64,000 nucleotides of DNA from Acridotheres tristis (Eukaryota; Chordata; Aves; Passeriformes; Sturnidae). Every line of letters begins with the position of its first letter. The first letter of the stretch is position 1. The position numbers and the translations under genes are program-made. The notes under the pieces are model-generated. The model made no database searches. It was not told the origin of the DNA and saw nothing but the letters and a program-made list of their open reading frames with translations. Location of the stretch: assembly GCA_037013685.1 (NCBI GenBank), contig CM072896.1, positions 12,535,444-12,599,443 of the forward strand. Reading direction: 5' to 3'. This document shows positions 61,250 through 64,000 of this stretch, in pieces.

Positions 61250-64000
61250 CCTGAGGGCTGAAATACAGGAATTAAACCTTGTATGCCTAACATCCCATTT
61301 TTGGACTATACCATAGAAGTCTCTTGAAAGAACAAAATATCCTTCCTAGGATGTAAAATTGCTATTCCTGACGTATTCTCCCCTGCCATCCTGAGATCTG
61401 CCCTGAATTTGTCTCCTCCCTGGCTCAGCTGCTTCCCCTGTCCCCTGCTGCTGGGCTCAATGTGCCTGATTGTCTGTACATGTCAGTGTGTTCAGGTTGA
61501 GGAAGTGCACCACAGCAACATTCACATGTAGAGATGAATAAACAGAGTCAATTCTAGCACCTTCATCTTACCTAGGTTTTTCTCTTTTTTCTTTCTCTTT
61601 TAATTTTTTCCCCCCACAACACAAATGTAAACTTTTAAAGTACATACACGCTTTCTTAATACCTTGAATTAAATAAGTGTGGAAACATTGCCAAAACAGA
61701 GCTTGTCTCCTGAAATTTGGAGTTGCAGAAAGTGGACAAGAAACTGAACATCTGTTGTAAAAATTATCTTTCACCAGACTGTCTGTGTGTAGATGTAGAT
61801 ATTTTGGCTTTGCTTGTCTCTTTCTATTGCTTAAATTGTTCTTGGGTTTCTTGATGTGCCTGTTATTATCCTTACGCTGATATGTGTATTGCACTTTGTT
61901 GATTATGTTTGTTGATCTACAGCAACAGCCAATTCCAAAGACCAACATCTTTTCTTGAGAGAAAAAGTGGCAGAGTCACATCCTAACCTTGCCCTGACCG
62001 GCACAGCTCCATCATTTCTATAGGAATTTCTGGAAGGCTGCACACTTGAGATCTTGCATTTATGGGGGGCTCCGGCTGCCCAGGGGTTTTCCTGCTCTTC
62101 AGCCCTGCAGGGCAGAGCAGGATGCTGGAGGAGATGTTCTCATTCTGAAGCACAGCCAGCATAGGAGTGTTGGGGAGAGCAGGTTCACTGACCTCTGCTG
62201 CTCTCTTAGGTCTGGTGACTCCAGAAAGTGCTGGGCTGTGCTGCCAGGAGGTTGTGACACACACAGTGGATCTCTGTTTTCCAGGAGGCACAGCAGCTAC
62301 TTAGCATGTGGTGTCCAGTTCTGCACATTCACAAGTACGTCTGACGTGTTATGAAAGTAATGGATTTATTGTGCATACCTCAAATATTTTAAGGGTATGT
62401 GAACACATATTTTTGTCTGGGAAATCCTGGGCAGAAATATGGAAGTACTGATGTGGATTCTTTGTTTAGGCTGCCAGGAACTAAAGTAGGGCTCTCCACG
62501 CCTGAAGATAATTTGGGGGAATTGTTGTAGGGTTCAAATGCAGGAATATTGTGTATACTCCCTGAATCAATTCTAACTACAGGGGGATATATCAGTTTGT
62601 CTTGGCATTCTTAGTGCAAAGAAAGGTAAAACAGGTTTAAGAAATAAGAGGGCTTTAAAGGCATACTTTGAAAATCACTGTTTTTAACAGCAGTGATCCA
62701 TAAAGCTGGATTAAATCAGCGTTTTTAACAGGCTAAGTGCACTGTAGTTTTTGAAAAGTTCCATGTACTGCAGTTTGAACCAAGTAACCTGAAATCTCAA
62801 AGTATTCTGTACTAGCCTAGTACCAGTGCACTAAGAGAAAATTTCTTACAATTGCTAATACCAAAATATGGTGATATTGTCCAGGCACAAGACTACCCTA
62901 TTAAGTTTGAGCTGAAAAATAATATTTTTGGAGCAACTTTGAAAACAAATTTTCTTGAAATTCTGACTGTCCTGAAACTGGTGATTTACTGTAAAACAGG
63001 AAGAGAAATTATGGCCTTACAAAGCAGATAATTCTGTGTTATTGAAAAACTGAAATAACAAGCAACAAAAAGTAAAAATGTGCACATATTCTTGTACCAA
63101 TGAAGAAGAAATTTTGCTTTTTGTGCACTTGATAAATAATAAAACCATTTAAAAATAGAAAGGCTTGATTCTAAAGAAACAACGGAAAGATAATTAGTGA
63201 CTCACATTTGTGGTTTGGATCATGCTGAAGGTGATATTGAGCCTCAAGGAATGACTAATGAATTGTGGTCCACAATCCAAGACTTTCTGAAAAAAAAAGT
63301 AAAAAATTAGCCCTTATGACAGCAAAATTGCCCCCACAAATGTCTGTACCTAGAGCAACCCTTAGCATCCCACATGTTCTAAGACATGCAGGAACTGCTG
63401 TCATTTATCTAGATTCAGCATTAACTGGCAGTTCTGAACTATTTTAAAAATGATCAAAAGCATGCAAAAAAAAAAAAAGGGGGTTATGATAAGAACGCAC
63501 ACTTCAGAGCTCCTCACATTTTACTGTGCATTGCTTCCCTGCTGTGTGATTTCTCTGTTTTAGCTTCAGTACTGCTGTGGCTGCTATCTATCTTAATGGA
63601 GAGGTTCATAGGTTTGACTGATCCTGTATCCAAACCTGCTTCTGCCCATATTTGATCAACCACACCTGAGACTGAGATCTGTAAGAACCTTGGGCAGACG
63701 TAATGGCTGCTTAATCAAGCAGATGTGTCCAAATAATTTTTATATCCAAATGGTTCCTTTTACATCTAAATGTTTGCTTTAGTGGGGCTCACAGGTTCTG
63801 TTGAGTGCTTGCCCTGCAAATCTCAGCTGTTGGCTCCTCCTCTTTTGGCACCGGATGCAGTCAGCACCCAGGCTCAGGTCTGGCAGCTTGGGGACTGCTG
63901 ACATGGGTAAGCCAGATGACTTTCTGCTCTCTTTCACAACACAAAGGAGTGTTAACATAATGCAAATGTCCTCATTATAGGGCATTACTCATAGGTGCTT
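61250..64000. other. Non-genic unique sequence
   Basis: No gene was recognised. Bases 62050-62300 are GC-richer with 102-codon frames on both strands, a sign of composition rather than coding. Around 62686-62705 a small hairpin (ATCACTG / CAGTGAT) occurs. A 13-base A run lies at 63466-63478. Confidence 0.55.
63466..63478. repeat. A13 homopolymer run
   Basis: Thirteen A followed by GGGGG. No processed gene copy was recognised upstream, so it is treated as simple sequence. Confidence 0.9.

Noticed and set aside
62525..62545. GGTTCAAATGC as a tRNA B-box
   Set aside because: No matching A-box, acceptor stem or cloverleaf could be formed around it.
63466..63478. A13 run as the tail of a retroposed gene
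   Set aside because: No intronless gene copy or LINE/SINE body was recognised to its left.

Overview
This window looks like a gene desert from a vertebrate, most probably a bird or another sauropsid. It is AT-rich and mostly unique sequence. It has no ribosomal, operon-like or phage-like organisation. It carries the 3' tail of a CR1 retrotransposon, several vertebrate-style microsatellites, and traces of an old palindromic repeat motif that I recall from sauropsid genomes. Recognisable transposon sequence is sparse, which fits a bird better than a mammal, lizard or fish. The species cannot be told from the sequence alone. I found no intact protein-coding gene, rRNA, tRNA, snRNA or CRISPR array. 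The long open frames (up to 175 codons) sit in GC-richer patches, resemble no family I know, and often have equally long frames on the opposite strand. Layout: 1-7 kb is unique sequence with one GC/CpG-rich patch near 1.5-1.75 kb. The 7-11 kb part has unique AT-rich sequence, two palindromic repeat traces, and, on the minus strand at about 10.58-10.92 kb, a decayed fragment resembling the carboxy-terminal end of an L1/Tx1-type LINE ORF2. From 11 to 29.5 kb I see unique sequence with GC-richer patches at 22.5-22.9 and 27.05-27.6 kb. At 29.54-29.97 kb (possibly to 30.06) there is a clearly broken Ty3/gypsy-type integrase core on the plus strand. It has two frameshifts and in-frame stops, and all three catalytic acidic positions are replaced. 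From 30 to 43.5 kb the sequence is unique AT-rich DNA with several stretches that look like candidate conserved non-coding elements. At 43.5-43.9 kb are a small tandem duplication and a long interrupted TATC microsatellite. At 50.26-50.33 kb is the CR1 tail, and at 51.34-51.41 kb the best copy of the palindromic motif. At 58.51-58.57 kb is a 57-nt hairpin with 25 uninterrupted base pairs, just downstream of a strong splice-acceptor-like polypyrimidine tract. The rest is unique sequence with simple repeats. No set of genes works together here. The most interesting items are the integrase relic (a mobile-element gene or a pseudogene of a domesticated one), the short near-perfect hairpin (a possible small-RNA precursor), the old LINE fragment, and the candidate conserved non-coding stretches, which could be distal enhancers of a gene outside the window. 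The last point is inference: no alignment was possible.
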